Shown here one piece after another: positions 1 to 7,469 of a stretch of DNA of 19,055 nt. The position numbers and the translations under genes were made by a program. This DNA is from Amphiplicatus sp046296195 (GTDB lineage: Bacteria; Pseudomonadota; Alphaproteobacteria; Caulobacterales; Parvularculaceae), in contig JBKBLR010000045.1 of assembly GCA_046296195.1 (NCBI GenBank), positions 1 to 19,055 on the forward strand, written 5' to 3'. The notes under the pieces were generated by a model. That model made no database searches. It was not told the origin of the DNA and saw nothing but the letters and a program-made list of their open reading frames with translations. Within the stretch, counting starts at the first letter, position 1. Each line of letters begins with the position of its first letter.

Positions 1-2
1 CC

Positions 3-110
3 CGGAAATTCCGCGACCTGCGCGAGGGCGAGGACAAGATGGCGCTCGGCGGCGCGCTGCACTACATCGAAGAAGCGCGCGCCCATGCGGCCGCATTGAA
101 GAGGCGCTGA
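3..110 (+). CDS. 3' end of an unidentified protein gene (partial)
   Basis: The window opens inside a reading frame that runs from base 3 to a TGA at 108-110. The last 35 residues are highly charged, contain the stretch GGALHYIEEARAHAAALKRR, and look like a C-terminal alpha-helix. I do not recognise the family from this tail. The stop is 8 bp before the ATG of the transporter gene on the same strand, so the two are probably co-transcribed. The frame is open from the window edge and has the GC-rich third positions of the neighbouring genes, which supports it being real coding sequence. The start and most of the protein lie outside the window. Confidence 0.55.
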   Translation, partial: RKFRDLREGEDKMALGGALHYIEEARAHAAALKRR

Positions 111-118
111 AAACCCTG

Positions 119-1783
119 ATGGAAAGGGCGACCCCGACGGCGTCCTCCGCCGCCGAAGACCGCAAGCGCGAACGCCTCGTCATCGGCGCCTCGTCCCTCG
201 GCGCCATGTTCGAATGGTACGACTTCTTTCTCTACGGCGCGCTCGCGACCTATATCGCGCGGCATTTCTTCTCAGGCGTCAATGAGACGACGGCCTTCAT
301 CTTCGCGCTCGCGGCTTTTGCGGTCGGCTTCATCGTGCGCCCGCTCGGCGCCCTCGTCTTCGGGCGGATCGGCGACGTCGTCGGCAGGAAGAACACCTTT
401 CTCGTCACCATGGCGCTGATGGGCGTATCGACCTTCGCCGTCGGCCTTCTGCCCGGCTACGCCGACATCGGCATCGCCGCGCCGGTCCTCCTCATCATCC
501 TGCGCATGATGCAAGGCCTCGCGATCGGCGGCGAATATGGCGGCGCCGCCATCTACGTCGCCGAACATGCGCCCGCGGACCGACGCGGCTTCCAGACGAG
601 CTTCATCCAGACAACGGCGGTGCTGGGTCTCATTCTGTCTCTTGTCGTCATCATGGGCGTCCGCACGCTGATGTCGCCGGACGCCTTCAGCGGCTGGGGC
701 TGGCGCGTTCCGTTCCTTGTCTCGATTTTCCTGCTCGCGATCTCGCTCTGGATCCGGCTGAAGCTGAACGAGAGCCCGGTCTTCCAGCGGATGAAAGCCG
801 AAAGCGGGACATCGCGCGCCCCGTTCGCCGAGGCGTTCGGACGCTGGTCCAATCTGAAACTCGTTCTCATCGTCCTCTTCGGCGTCGTCGCCGGCCAGGC
901 GGTGTCGTTCTACGCCAGCACCTTCTACATGCTGTTCTTTCTCGAGCGCGTGCTGAAAGTCGAGGGCATCGACGCGAACACGATCGTGCTCATCGCGCTG
1001 ATCATCGGCGGCCCCTTCTATGTCCTGTTCGGCTGGCTCTCGGACCGCGTCGGGCGCAAGCCCGTGATCATGGCCGGGCTCCTCACCGCGGCGTTGACGG
1101 CGTTTCCTGTCTTCCATGCGCTGTCGGCCGCGGCGAACCCGGCGCTCGCCGCCGCGCAAAAGGCGACCCCCATCATCGTCGCCGCCGACCGCGATGGGTG
1201 TTCGCTCCAATTCGACCCGGTGGGGCGCAACAAATTCGACGGAAGCGCCTGCGACATCGCTAAGGCCTACCTGACGCGCGCCGGCGTCTCCTACCGGAAC
1301 GAGCCGCTCGCCGCCGGCGCCGAGATCCGCGTCGGCGGACGCGCCATTATCGCGCCCGATCCCGACGGGCTCGACGCCGAGGCGCGCAAGGCCGCCATCG
1401 CGGCGTTCGCCGCCGAAGTCGACGGCGCGCTTGAGGCCGCCGGCTATCCCGACAAGGTCGATCCCGCACGCATGAACCGGCCGGCGATGATCGCGCTTAT
1501 CGCGTTCTTCGTCATGGTGCAGACGATGTCCTATGGGCCGCTCGCCGCGATGCTGGTCGAACTTTTCCCGGCGCGCATCCGCTACACCTCGATGTCGCTG
1601 CCGTATCATATTGGCAATGGCTGGTTCGGCGGCTTCCTGCCGACGACCGCCTTTGCGATCGTCGCCGCAACGGGAGACGCGTTCGCCGGCCTTTGGTATC
1701 CGGTGATCATCGCCGGCGGGTCGTTCGTGATCGGGCTCGCCTTCCTGCCCGAGACGCGCGGGCGCCCCGTCGAGCACGACTGA
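119..1783 (+). CDS. MFS transporter, metabolite:H+ symporter (MHS) family, with large loop insert
   Basis: This is an inner-membrane symporter of 554 aa. Residues 26-45 (SLGAMFEWYDFFLYGALATY) match the typical first helix of MHS proteins such as ShiA, KgtP and ProP. The two MFS loop motifs are present: GRIGDVVGRK at 82-91 and GWLSDRVGRK at 305-314. GLAIGGEYGGAAIYVAEHAP (133-152) is also typical of the family. Most MHS proteins have about 430-450 residues. The excess here is a soluble segment at about residues 338-455, between helices 9 and 10, which topology rules place in the periplasm; it carries Cys361 and Cys378. The substrate cannot be deduced, but organic acids or osmolytes are usual for the family. 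The ATG lies 8 bp after the upstream stop. The gene ends 3 bp from the end of convergent uppP. Confidence 0.9.
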   Translation: MERATPTASSAAEDRKRERLVIGASSLGAMFEWYDFFLYGALATYIARHFFSGVNETTAFIFALAAFAVGFIVRPLGALVFGRIGDVVGRKNTFLVTMALMGVSTFAVGLLPGYADIGIAAPVLLIILRMMQGLAIGGEYGGAAIYVAEHAPADRRGFQTSFIQTTAVLGLILSLVVIMGVRTLMSPDAFSGWGWRVPFLVSIFLLAISLWIRLKLNESPVFQRMKAESGTSRAPFAEAFGRWSNLKLVLIVLFGVVAGQAVSFYASTFYMLFFLERVLKVEGIDANTIVLIALIIGGPFYVLFGWLSDRVGRKPVIMAGLLTAALTAFPVFHALSAAANPALAAAQKATPIIVAADRDGCSLQFDPVGRNKFDGSACDIAKAYLTRAGVSYRNEPLAAGAEIRVGGRAIIAPDPDGLDAEARKAAIAAFAAEVDGALEAAGYPDKVDPARMNRPAMIALIAFFVMVQTMSYGPLAAMLVELFPARIRYTSMSLPYHIGNGWFGGFLPTTAFAIVAATGDAFAGLWYPVIIAGGSFVIGLAFLPETRGRPVEHD

Positions 1784-1786
1784 AGG

Positions 1787-2632
1787 TCAGCGGCCGACGC
1801 CGGCGGCGAGAAGCGCGAAAATCAGCAGCCCGAGGCCGATTCGGTACCAAGCGAACGGCGCAAGGCCGCGCCGCGAGATGAAGCCGATCACCGCCTTGAC
1901 GACGACGAGCGCGGCGATGAAAGCCGCAACGAACCCGACCGCCACCATGGCGAGGCCGTCGGCGGTGATGTCGCCCCGCGCCTTGTAGGCCGCGTAGGCC
2001 GTCGCGCCGAGCATCGTCGGGATGGCGACGAAAAACGAAAATTCCGCCGCCGCGACGGCGGAAAGGCCGAGCATTCTCGCGCCGATGATGGTCGCGCCGG
2101 AGCGGGAGACGCCCGGGATGAAGGCGAGGCACTGCACGATCCCGATCTTCAGCGCCGTCAGCGGATCGACATTATCGGCGCAGTCGAACCTGACCGGACG
2201 GTCGCGCCGCTCGAGAACGAGGATCGCGACGCCGCCGAGGATGAGCATCGCTGCGACGATCTCCGGGCGGAACAATTGTTCGCGCACGACATCGCCCGCG
2301 ACGACCCCGAGCACGACCGCCGGGGCGAAAGCCGCGAGGATGCCGACGGCGAAGCGCCGCGCGGCGGGGTCGTGGACGAGCCCCAGTGCTTTCGACAGCA
2401 GGCGGCGCCAATAGACGACGCAGACGGCGAGGATGGCGCCGAGCTGGATGCAGATTTCAAAGACCCGGCCCGGCGGCGTGTTCACACGGAAGAAATCGAC
2501 GAGCACGATGAGATGGCCGGTCGAAGACACCGGGATGAACTCGGTCAGCCCCTCGACGACGCCAAGAAGAAGAGCCGCGACGAGGAAGCCCTCCGTCGCC
2601 GCTTCAGTCGCATCAAGGGGCTCTGGCTGCAT
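1787..2632 (-). CDS. uppP: undecaprenyl-diphosphatase UppP (BacA)
   Basis: UppP is an integral membrane phosphatase that recycles undecaprenyl pyrophosphate to the monophosphate lipid carrier for peptidoglycan and other envelope polymers; overexpression gives bacitracin resistance. The first signature is at residues 24-41 (GVVEGLTEFIPVSSTGHL) and holds the catalytic Glu27, Glu31, Ser37 and His40, equivalent to E. coli E17, E21, S27 and H30. The second is PGVSRSGATI with Arg177. The length of 281 aa is normal for the family. I chose the ATG at 2632; a GTG directly upstream at 2635 would add one residue. The gene is convergent with the MFS gene with only 3 bp between the stops. The upstream 86 bp separate it from scoB on the same strand, so read-through from scoAB is possible. 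Confidence 0.95.
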   Translation of the reverse strand: MQPEPLDATEAATEGFLVAALLLGVVEGLTEFIPVSSTGHLIVLVDFFRVNTPPGRVFEICIQLGAILAVCVVYWRRLLSKALGLVHDPAARRFAVGILAAFAPAVVLGVVAGDVVREQLFRPEIVAAMLILGGVAILVLERRDRPVRFDCADNVDPLTALKIGIVQCLAFIPGVSRSGATIIGARMLGLSAVAAAEFSFFVAIPTMLGATAYAAYKARGDITADGLAMVAVGFVAAFIAALVVVKAVIGFISRRGLAPFAWYRIGLGLLIFALLAAGVGR

Positions 2633-2718
2633 CACAAGGGGCCGAACGCGGCGGCCGGGCGCCGCCTGGAAAGCCGGTTACGCCGCTTCCCCCGACAAAA
2701 CAATTCCGCGGCGGGGCT

Positions 2719-3372
2719 TTATAGGGCCACCTTGAACGACGCCTCCGTCTGGGCCTTCACCTCATCGAGGCCGACGCCGTCGGCAAGCTCGATGAGCGTC
2801 ATCCCCTTGCCGCGTTCGATGGAAAAGACGCCGAGATTGGTGATCGCCATGTCGACGACCTCCTTGCCCGTTAGCGGCAGCGAGCATTGCTTCAGAAGCT
2901 TCGGCTCGCCCGCTTTCGAGGCGTGGTCCATGACGACGACAACGCGCTTCACGCCGGCCACGAGATCCATCGCCCCGCCCATGCCCTTCACCATCTTGCC
3001 GGGGATCATCCAGTTGGCGAGATCGCCCTTCTCCGACACCTCCATGGCGCCGAGGATCGACAGGTCGATGTGCCCGCCGCGGATCATCGCGAATGAGTCA
3101 GCGGACGAGAAATAGGACGCGCCCTTAAGCTCGGTGATCGTCTGCTTGCCAGCGTTGATGAGGTCAGGATCAACCTCGTCCTCGAACGGAAAAGGCCCCA
3201 TGCCGAGCATGCCGTTCTCGGACTGGAGCGTGATCTTGACGCCCGCCGGAATGAAATTGGCGACCAGCGTCGGGATGCCGATGCCGAGATTGACGTAGAA
3301 GCCGTCCTTCAGCTCCCTGGCTGCGCGCGCCGCCATCTGGTTGCGATCCCAGCCTTTCATGACGTTGGACAT
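2719..3372 (-). CDS. scoB: 3-oxoacid CoA-transferase subunit B (SCOT beta)
   Basis: This is the beta subunit of succinyl-CoA:3-ketoacid CoA-transferase, a cytoplasmic enzyme that moves CoA from succinyl-CoA to acetoacetate and so feeds ketone bodies or PHB breakdown products into acetyl-CoA. The 217-aa protein carries the family I signature GIGIPTLVANF (30-40) and the active-site SENG at 51-54, where Glu52 forms the covalent CoA thioester. The ATG overlaps the scoA stop as TGATG, so translation is probably coupled, and GGGAGAAGG inside the scoA end can serve as the ribosome binding site. The sequence is closer to ScoB than to PcaJ (3-oxoadipate transferase), but substrate choice cannot be settled from sequence alone. 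Confidence 0.93.
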   Translation of the reverse strand: MSNVMKGWDRNQMAARAARELKDGFYVNLGIGIPTLVANFIPAGVKITLQSENGMLGMGPFPFEDEVDPDLINAGKQTITELKGASYFSSADSFAMIRGGHIDLSILGAMEVSEKGDLANWMIPGKMVKGMGGAMDLVAGVKRVVVVMDHASKAGEPKLLKQCSLPLTGKEVVDMAITNLGVFSIERGKGMTLIELADGVGLDEVKAQTEASFKVAL

Positions 3373-4076
3373 CAGGCCTTCTCCCGCTGGCGCACCGTGC
3401 GCTGCTCGATGCGTTTTTCATGCACGCCCTTGATGAGGCGCTGCACGAAAATGCCGGGCGTATGCACCTCGTCGGGATCGATCGCGCCAAGGGGCACGAT
3501 CTCCTCGACCTCCGCCACGGTCGCTTTGCCCGCCGTCGCCATCATCGGATTGAAGTTCCTCGCCGTCTTCCTGTAGACGAGATTGCCTTCCGGGTCGGCT
3601 TTCCACGCCTTGACGATCGAGAGATCGGCGACGAGGCCGGTTTCGAGGATGTAGGTCTCGCCGTTGAAGACCTTGTGCTCCTTGCCCTCGGCGATCAGCG
3701 TCCCGACGCCGGTCTTGGTGTAAAAGCCCGGAATGCCCGCGCCGCCGGCGCGGCACCGTTCGGCGAGCGTTCCTTGCGGATTGAATTCAAGCTCGAGCTC
3801 GCCCGAGAGATATTGCCGTTCGAATTCCTTGTTCTCGCCGACATAGGAAGAGATCATCTTGCGGATCTGCCGGCTGTTGAGGAGCATGCCGAGCCCAAAG
3901 CCGTCGACGCCGGCGTTGTTCGAGATCGCGGTGATGTTCTTCACCCCGGATTCGCGAAGGGCGAGAATGAGATTTTCCGGAATGCCGCACAGGCCGAACC
4001 CCCCGGCCATGATGGTCATGCCGTCGAAAAGGAGCCCGTCAAGGGCGCTGCGTGCATCCTTGTAGATTTTGTCCAT
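3372..4076 (-). CDS. scoA: 3-oxoacid CoA-transferase subunit A (SCOT alpha)
   Basis: This is the alpha subunit partner of the downstream ScoB and is 234 aa long. The N-terminal family motif is GGFGLCGIPENL (25-36), which lines the CoA site. The start region (MDKIYKDARSAL) resembles the bacterial and mitochondrial SCOT N-terminus. A good ribosome binding site (GGGAGGT) precedes the ATG by about five bases. The stop TGA shares one base with the scoB ATG, so the two subunits should be made in a fixed ratio. The start is 62 bp from the divergent sulfotransferase-like gene, leaving a short shared promoter region in which I see no convincing promoter boxes. No PHB, beta-oxidation or leucine-degradation genes lie next to it, so the physiological route is inferred only from the family. 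Confidence 0.93.
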   Translation of the reverse strand: MDKIYKDARSALDGLLFDGMTIMAGGFGLCGIPENLILALRESGVKNITAISNNAGVDGFGLGMLLNSRQIRKMISSYVGENKEFERQYLSGELELEFNPQGTLAERCRAGGAGIPGFYTKTGVGTLIAEGKEHKVFNGETYILETGLVADLSIVKAWKADPEGNLVYRKTARNFNPMMATAGKATVAEVEEIVPLGAIDPDEVHTPGIFVQRLIKGVHEKRIEQRTVRQREKA

Positions 4077-4138
4077 GCCGACCTCCCGATCGGCGGTCCG
4101 CCTAGCGCATCCGGGGCGGCGCGTCCATAAAGGCAGGG

Positions 4139-5167
4139 ATGACCGACGCCAGGACGCTCGCGACCGACCCGCACTGGCTGCCCGACGCGCTCGACGCCGG
4201 CCGCGGCGTCATCCGTTTTGCAAGAATCGACGGCGAAGCGTTGCGCCGCGAGGCGTTTCTCGACGCCCGCAAGGACCCATCCGTCAGCGCCTTCGCCGAG
4301 GCCCGCATCGACGAAGTGGCGAGCTTTGCGCCGGCGAGCGCGCCGGCGGCCTATATCTTTCATTCGGCGTTTTGCGGCTCGACGCTGCTCGCCCGCGCGC
4401 TCGACAGGCCGGGCCGCACGCTTGCGCTCAAGGAGCCGAACATTCTCCTCGATCTCGCGAACGCGCGGCGTGCGCATCCCGCCTACCGATCGGATGACGT
4501 TTTCCGGCGGACCGCGGAAATCATCTTCCGCCTTCTCGAGCGGCGGCGCGCGCCCGGCGAACGCATTGTCGTGAAGCCGACCAATCTGGCGCTGCCGCTC
4601 GCCCCGCTCGTCATGGCGCGGGGCGGCGCCCTCGTGCTTCTTTACGGGTCCTTGCGCGAGTTCCTGTTGTCGATCCTGAAAAAGGGCGAGGAAGGGCGCG
4701 CCTTCGCCCGCAAGATGTTCAACATCTTCGCGCTCGACCGAACCGCGCTCGGCGCCATCGATCCGCGCCAGGCGATGGCGCTCACCGACCTTCAGGCCGC
4801 AGCGCTCGTCTGGCGTCACGAAATCGAAGAGTTCGCCGGCCTTCTGGAGACGGCGCCGCGCGCGGCTTCGCTCGACTATGCCCGCTTCATCGCCTCGCCC
4901 GCCGGGTGTTTGCGCGCCGCGTCGGCCGCGCTCGGCCTCGATCTTCCGGCCACCGCGCTCGACGAGGCCGCGGCGGGGCCGGTGTTCCGGACCGACGCGA
5001 AATTCCCCGATCAAACTTTCTCGGCGGCGACGCGCCGCGCGGCGAATGAGGGCCTCGAAACGCGCCATGCGGCGGAGCTGGGCTTGATCGAAGGCTGGGC
5101 GATGAAGACCCGCCTTGCCCGCGACCTCGACTTGCCGCTCCGCAAGGCGCTCGCGCCGGTCGATTAG
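4139..5167 (+). CDS. putative sulfotransferase-like P-loop protein
   Basis: This is a protein of 342 aa. Residues 74-88 (FHSAFCGSTLLARAL) resemble the 5'-PAPS phosphosulfate-binding loop that starts bacterial sulfotransferase-fold proteins. KEPNILL follows at 98-104 and VVKPTN at 144-149, at the spacing expected for the strands after the loop. The 3'-phosphate-binding region cannot be pinned down by eye; LLYGSLREFLLSIL is a candidate, with an Arg where family members often have D-R-D. The protein is predicted to be soluble, with no signal peptide or membrane helix. The ATG follows AAGGCAGGG very closely. The stop overlaps that of the convergent DUF1365 gene by four bases. The acceptor substrate is unknown, and no sulfate-activation genes are nearby. 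Confidence 0.6.
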   Translation: MTDARTLATDPHWLPDALDAGRGVIRFARIDGEALRREAFLDARKDPSVSAFAEARIDEVASFAPASAPAAYIFHSAFCGSTLLARALDRPGRTLALKEPNILLDLANARRAHPAYRSDDVFRRTAEIIFRLLERRRAPGERIVVKPTNLALPLAPLVMARGGALVLLYGSLREFLLSILKKGEEGRAFARKMFNIFALDRTALGAIDPRQAMALTDLQAAALVWRHEIEEFAGLLETAPRAASLDYARFIASPAGCLRAASAALGLDLPATALDEAAAGPVFRTDAKFPDQTFSAATRRAANEGLETRHAAELGLIEGWAMKTRLARDLDLPLRKALAPVD

Positions 5168-5958
5168 GCCGCCTCTCTGCGCGCCTCGGGCCTCGGCGGC
5201 GCCGTCACCAGCTCGGCGGGATCAGGCGCCCCGCCCTTGAGGCGCAGGCCCTTGAGGAACAGGCGGGCGGCCTCGAAATGGATCGCCGCGATCACCTTCA
5301 GGGTCATCAGCGGGTGGCGGAAAAAGGCCTTCAGAAGCGCCGCATCGCTCACCGGTTCTGCGCGGCCTGCGAAAGACGCCCGGAAGATCGGTCCCTCGGC
5401 GTCCGACTGGTTGATGGATATGGAGAGCGTTTCGCCCGGCCGCGTCAGCCGGAAATCATAAACATGGTCCATGTCCATGAAGGGCGAGACATGGAACCGT
5501 TTGTCCGTCGACTGACGAATGACGCCTGCGCCCTCCGCCGCCGGGAGGAGATAGGCGTGACGGCCGCCGAAGGTGTTGCGGACCTCATGAAGAACCGCCT
5601 CCAGGCGGCCCGCCGCGTCATGGCAGTAAAAAACCGACAGCGGATTGAACACATAGCCGAGGATGCGCGGATAGCAGAGAAGCTCGATGCGGCCGTCGCC
5701 GCGATAGCCGCGGGACCGCAACAGCGCGCGCACGCTCGAAGCGACGGGCGCCCCCTCGTCGAAAGAGTGATCGGCGTCGTGGAACGAAAAGAGGTTGAAC
5801 CGGTTGCGCGAGAACCAGCGCGAGCCGCGCGCGAGATCGTCGATGCGGTCGACATCGAACAGCATGGAGAAAACCCGGTAAGCGAAACGATGGCCGACCG
5901 GGCGCAATCGCCGGTGCGTGACGACGCCGTGATAGAGCTGCGCCGCCGGCCCGGTCAT
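5164..5958 (-). CDS. DUF1365 domain-containing protein
   Basis: This protein of 264 aa belongs to the DUF1365 family, which is repeatedly found beside FAD amine-oxidase-like proteins and cyclopropane-fatty-acid-synthase-like methyltransferases. Its biochemical role is not established; the genetic context points to modification of membrane fatty acids under photo-oxidative stress. Conserved-looking blocks are LCYPRILGYVFNPLSVFYCH, EVRNTFGGRHAYLL, KRFHVSPFMDMDHVYDF, and a C-terminal IHFEAARLFLKGL. I chose the ATG at 5958 because it forms an ATGA overlap with the stop of the upstream FAD gene; the longer frame reaching 5997 would add 13 poorly conserved residues. The usual downstream methyltransferase is absent: the next gene is a convergent sulfotransferase-like gene whose stop overlaps this one. 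Confidence 0.88.
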   Translation of the reverse strand: MTGPAAQLYHGVVTHRRLRPVGHRFAYRVFSMLFDVDRIDDLARGSRWFSRNRFNLFSFHDADHSFDEGAPVASSVRALLRSRGYRGDGRIELLCYPRILGYVFNPLSVFYCHDAAGRLEAVLHEVRNTFGGRHAYLLPAAEGAGVIRQSTDKRFHVSPFMDMDHVYDFRLTRPGETLSISINQSDAEGPIFRASFAGRAEPVSDAALLKAFFRHPLMTLKVIAAIHFEAARLFLKGLRLKGGAPDPAELVTAPPRPEARREAA

Positions 5959-7322
5959 TCGGCCGCCATTGCGAGGGGAGCCAGCGCCGACCGCCAAATC
6001 CGCCCCGAATCGTTCGGAACATTCCAGGGACGTTTCAGGCCGCCGAGGTCCTCGGCGACCGCAAGGCCCGCCTGCAGGCCGTCTTCATGGAAGCCGGCGC
6101 CGAAATGGGCGCCGCAGAACCACAGACCGCCCTCTCCCTGCAGCGACCACAATTCCCGCTGGGCCTTCAACGCCGACACGTTGAACATCGGGTGTTCATA
6201 GTCGAATTCAGCGATGATCGCATCCTGCCGGATCGGCGCGGACGGATTGAGCGTGACGAATATGCTCTTCTTGCAGGCGAGGTTCTGCAGCCGGTTCATC
6301 CAGTAGGTGACGGACGGCGCCCCCTCCCCGCCCATGTAGTTCCAGCTCGCCCAGGCGCGTCGGCGCATCGGCATCGCCGACGCATCGGTGTGCACGACCG
6401 CGCGGTTCGGCTGATAGCGGAAGGCCTTCAACAAGGCCGCCTCCCGGGCGGTCGGCTGGTCGATCAGCGCCAGCGCGCGGTCGGCATGCGTCGCGATCAC
6501 CGCATGGTCGAAGCGATCGATGAAGCCATGCTCGTCCGTCACCAGAACGCCCTCGGCCGTCCGCTCGATGCGCGCCGCGCCGCAGCCAAGTCGCGCGTTC
6601 GCCGCGAAGGGCGCCGAGATTTTCTCGACATAGTCCCGTGACCCGCCGGTGACCGTGTTCCAGCGCGGATTATTGGCGACCTGGAAGAGCCCGTGATTGG
6701 CGTAGAAGCGGAACAGCGAGGCGGCCGGATAATCGAGAATGTCGAGGGAGGGCGTCGACCAGATCGCGGCGGCCATCGGCGCCAGGAACCGCTCGACGAA
6801 CGCCGTCGAATAGCCCTGCCGCCTCACGAAAGCCCCGAGCGTCAGCTCCTCGCAGAGGCCGGCTTCGAGCGCCGCCTTCGCCTCGCGGTTGAAACGAAGG
6901 ATGTCGCGGATCATCGCCCAGTGCGAGGGCGACAGGATGCTCGCCCGGTTGGCGAAGACCGCCGAAAGGCCCTGCCCGGAATATTCGATGCGGCCGCGGT
7001 CGATCGAGGCCGCGAAAGACATATCGGTATCCTCAATACCGACGCCGAGATGCTCGAAAAGGGCGGTGAGGTTCGGATAGTTCGGCTTGTTGAAGACGAT
7101 GAACCCGGCGTCGACTCCCATCAGTCCTTCTGGCGTCTCGACTGTAACGGTGTTGGCGTGCCCGCCAAGGCGGCGGTCCCGCTCATAGACGACGACGTCA
7201 TGCCCGCGGGAGAGCAGCCAGGCCGCTGACAGGCCGGACACCCCGGACCCGATGACCGCGACTCGCAAGCGTCTGGGAGGCGCCGAATGAGCGGCGCGCG
7301 GGTCGCGAACGTCGAATGCCAT
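5955..7322 (-). CDS. NAD(P)/FAD-dependent oxidoreductase, amine-oxidase fold (COG2907-like; possible fatty-acid desaturase role)
   Basis: This 455-aa flavoprotein has an N-terminal dinucleotide-binding site VIGSGVSGLSAAW (23-35), the ribose-binding Glu47 and RLGGHANT (51-58), typical of the phytoene-desaturase/amine-oxidase fold. GLWFCGAHFGAGFHEDGLQAG near the C-terminus closes the FAD site. Homologues sit in RpoE-dependent operons of Rhodobacter sphaeroides that handle singlet oxygen, where a flavoprotein of this kind takes part in unsaturated or furan fatty-acid formation; transferring that activity here is inference. A ribosome binding site AAAGGA lies five bases before the ATG. The gene is divergent from rpoE-chrR and translationally coupled to the DUF1365 gene through ATGA. 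I do not see a TGATC-type promoter facing this gene, so direct RpoE control is not proven by the sequence. Confidence 0.9.
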   Translation of the reverse strand: MAFDVRDPRAAHSAPPRRLRVAVIGSGVSGLSAAWLLSRGHDVVVYERDRRLGGHANTVTVETPEGLMGVDAGFIVFNKPNYPNLTALFEHLGVGIEDTDMSFAASIDRGRIEYSGQGLSAVFANRASILSPSHWAMIRDILRFNREAKAALEAGLCEELTLGAFVRRQGYSTAFVERFLAPMAAAIWSTPSLDILDYPAASLFRFYANHGLFQVANNPRWNTVTGGSRDYVEKISAPFAANARLGCGAARIERTAEGVLVTDEHGFIDRFDHAVIATHADRALALIDQPTAREAALLKAFRYQPNRAVVHTDASAMPMRRRAWASWNYMGGEGAPSVTYWMNRLQNLACKKSIFVTLNPSAPIRQDAIIAEFDYEHPMFNVSALKAQRELWSLQGEGGLWFCGAHFGAGFHEDGLQAGLAVAEDLGGLKRPWNVPNDSGRIWRSALAPLAMAAE

Positions 7323-7391
7323 GAGGATCCTTTAGATGGGTGCGACATTCCATACGAGGCCCGCCTGCATCTGGATGAGGACGGGAAATAA

Positions 7392-7409
7392 TGTAAACTA
7401 AAGTGGACA
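7392..7409. promoter_or_regulatory. 18-bp inverted repeat, candidate operator between FAD gene and rpoE
   Basis: The sequence TGTAAACTAAAGTGGACA reads as TGT-NN-ACT-NN-AGT-NN-ACA, a dyad with 12 of 18 positions symmetric. It also fits TGT-N12-ACA, the spacing used by PpsR/CrtJ regulators, and partly fits other TGTAAA-N6-type boxes. It lies in the AT-richest part of the divergent region and ends 6 bp before the candidate RpoE -35. The identity of the binding protein is unknown. Confidence 0.4.
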
Positions 7410-7415
7410 GAAGGG

Positions 7416-7444
7416 TGATCCAAGCCGCCTCCCGCCCGTATCGC
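7416..7444 (+). promoter_or_regulatory. candidate RpoE (ECF11-type) promoter of rpoE-chrR
   Basis: TGATCC (7416-7421) is followed after 17 bp by TATCGC (7439-7444). TGATCC is the -35 seen at R. sphaeroides RpoE promoters, which use a spacer of about 18 bp and a -10 starting with TA. The transcript would start near 7451, only a few bases before the AAGGAG ribosome binding site (7453-7458). This fits autoregulation of the rpoE-chrR operon. The -10 match is weak beyond the TA. Confidence 0.55.
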
Positions 7445-7469
7445 GATCGGCGAAGGAGCAAACGGCTTG

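Noticed and set aside
272..1777. 501-codon minus-strand open frame opposite the MFS gene
   Set aside because: It is a shadow of GC-rich coding DNA: the product is dominated by Arg, Asp, Glu and Gly with no fold signature, while the plus strand gives a clear transporter.
2636..2718. Possible terminator between scoB and uppP
   Set aside because: Only short, poorly aligned GC arms with a long loop and no T-tract in the minus-strand direction; not convincing.
4016..5068. 350-codon minus-strand frame opposite the sulfotransferase-like gene and running into scoA
   Set aside because: Low-complexity Arg-rich product that overlaps the scoA start; the plus-strand frame shows P-loop structure and a normal residue mix.
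5278..6201. 307-codon plus-strand frame opposite the DUF1365 and FAD genes
   Set aside because: It crosses the ends of two well-supported minus-strand genes and has no recognisable domain or ribosome binding site.
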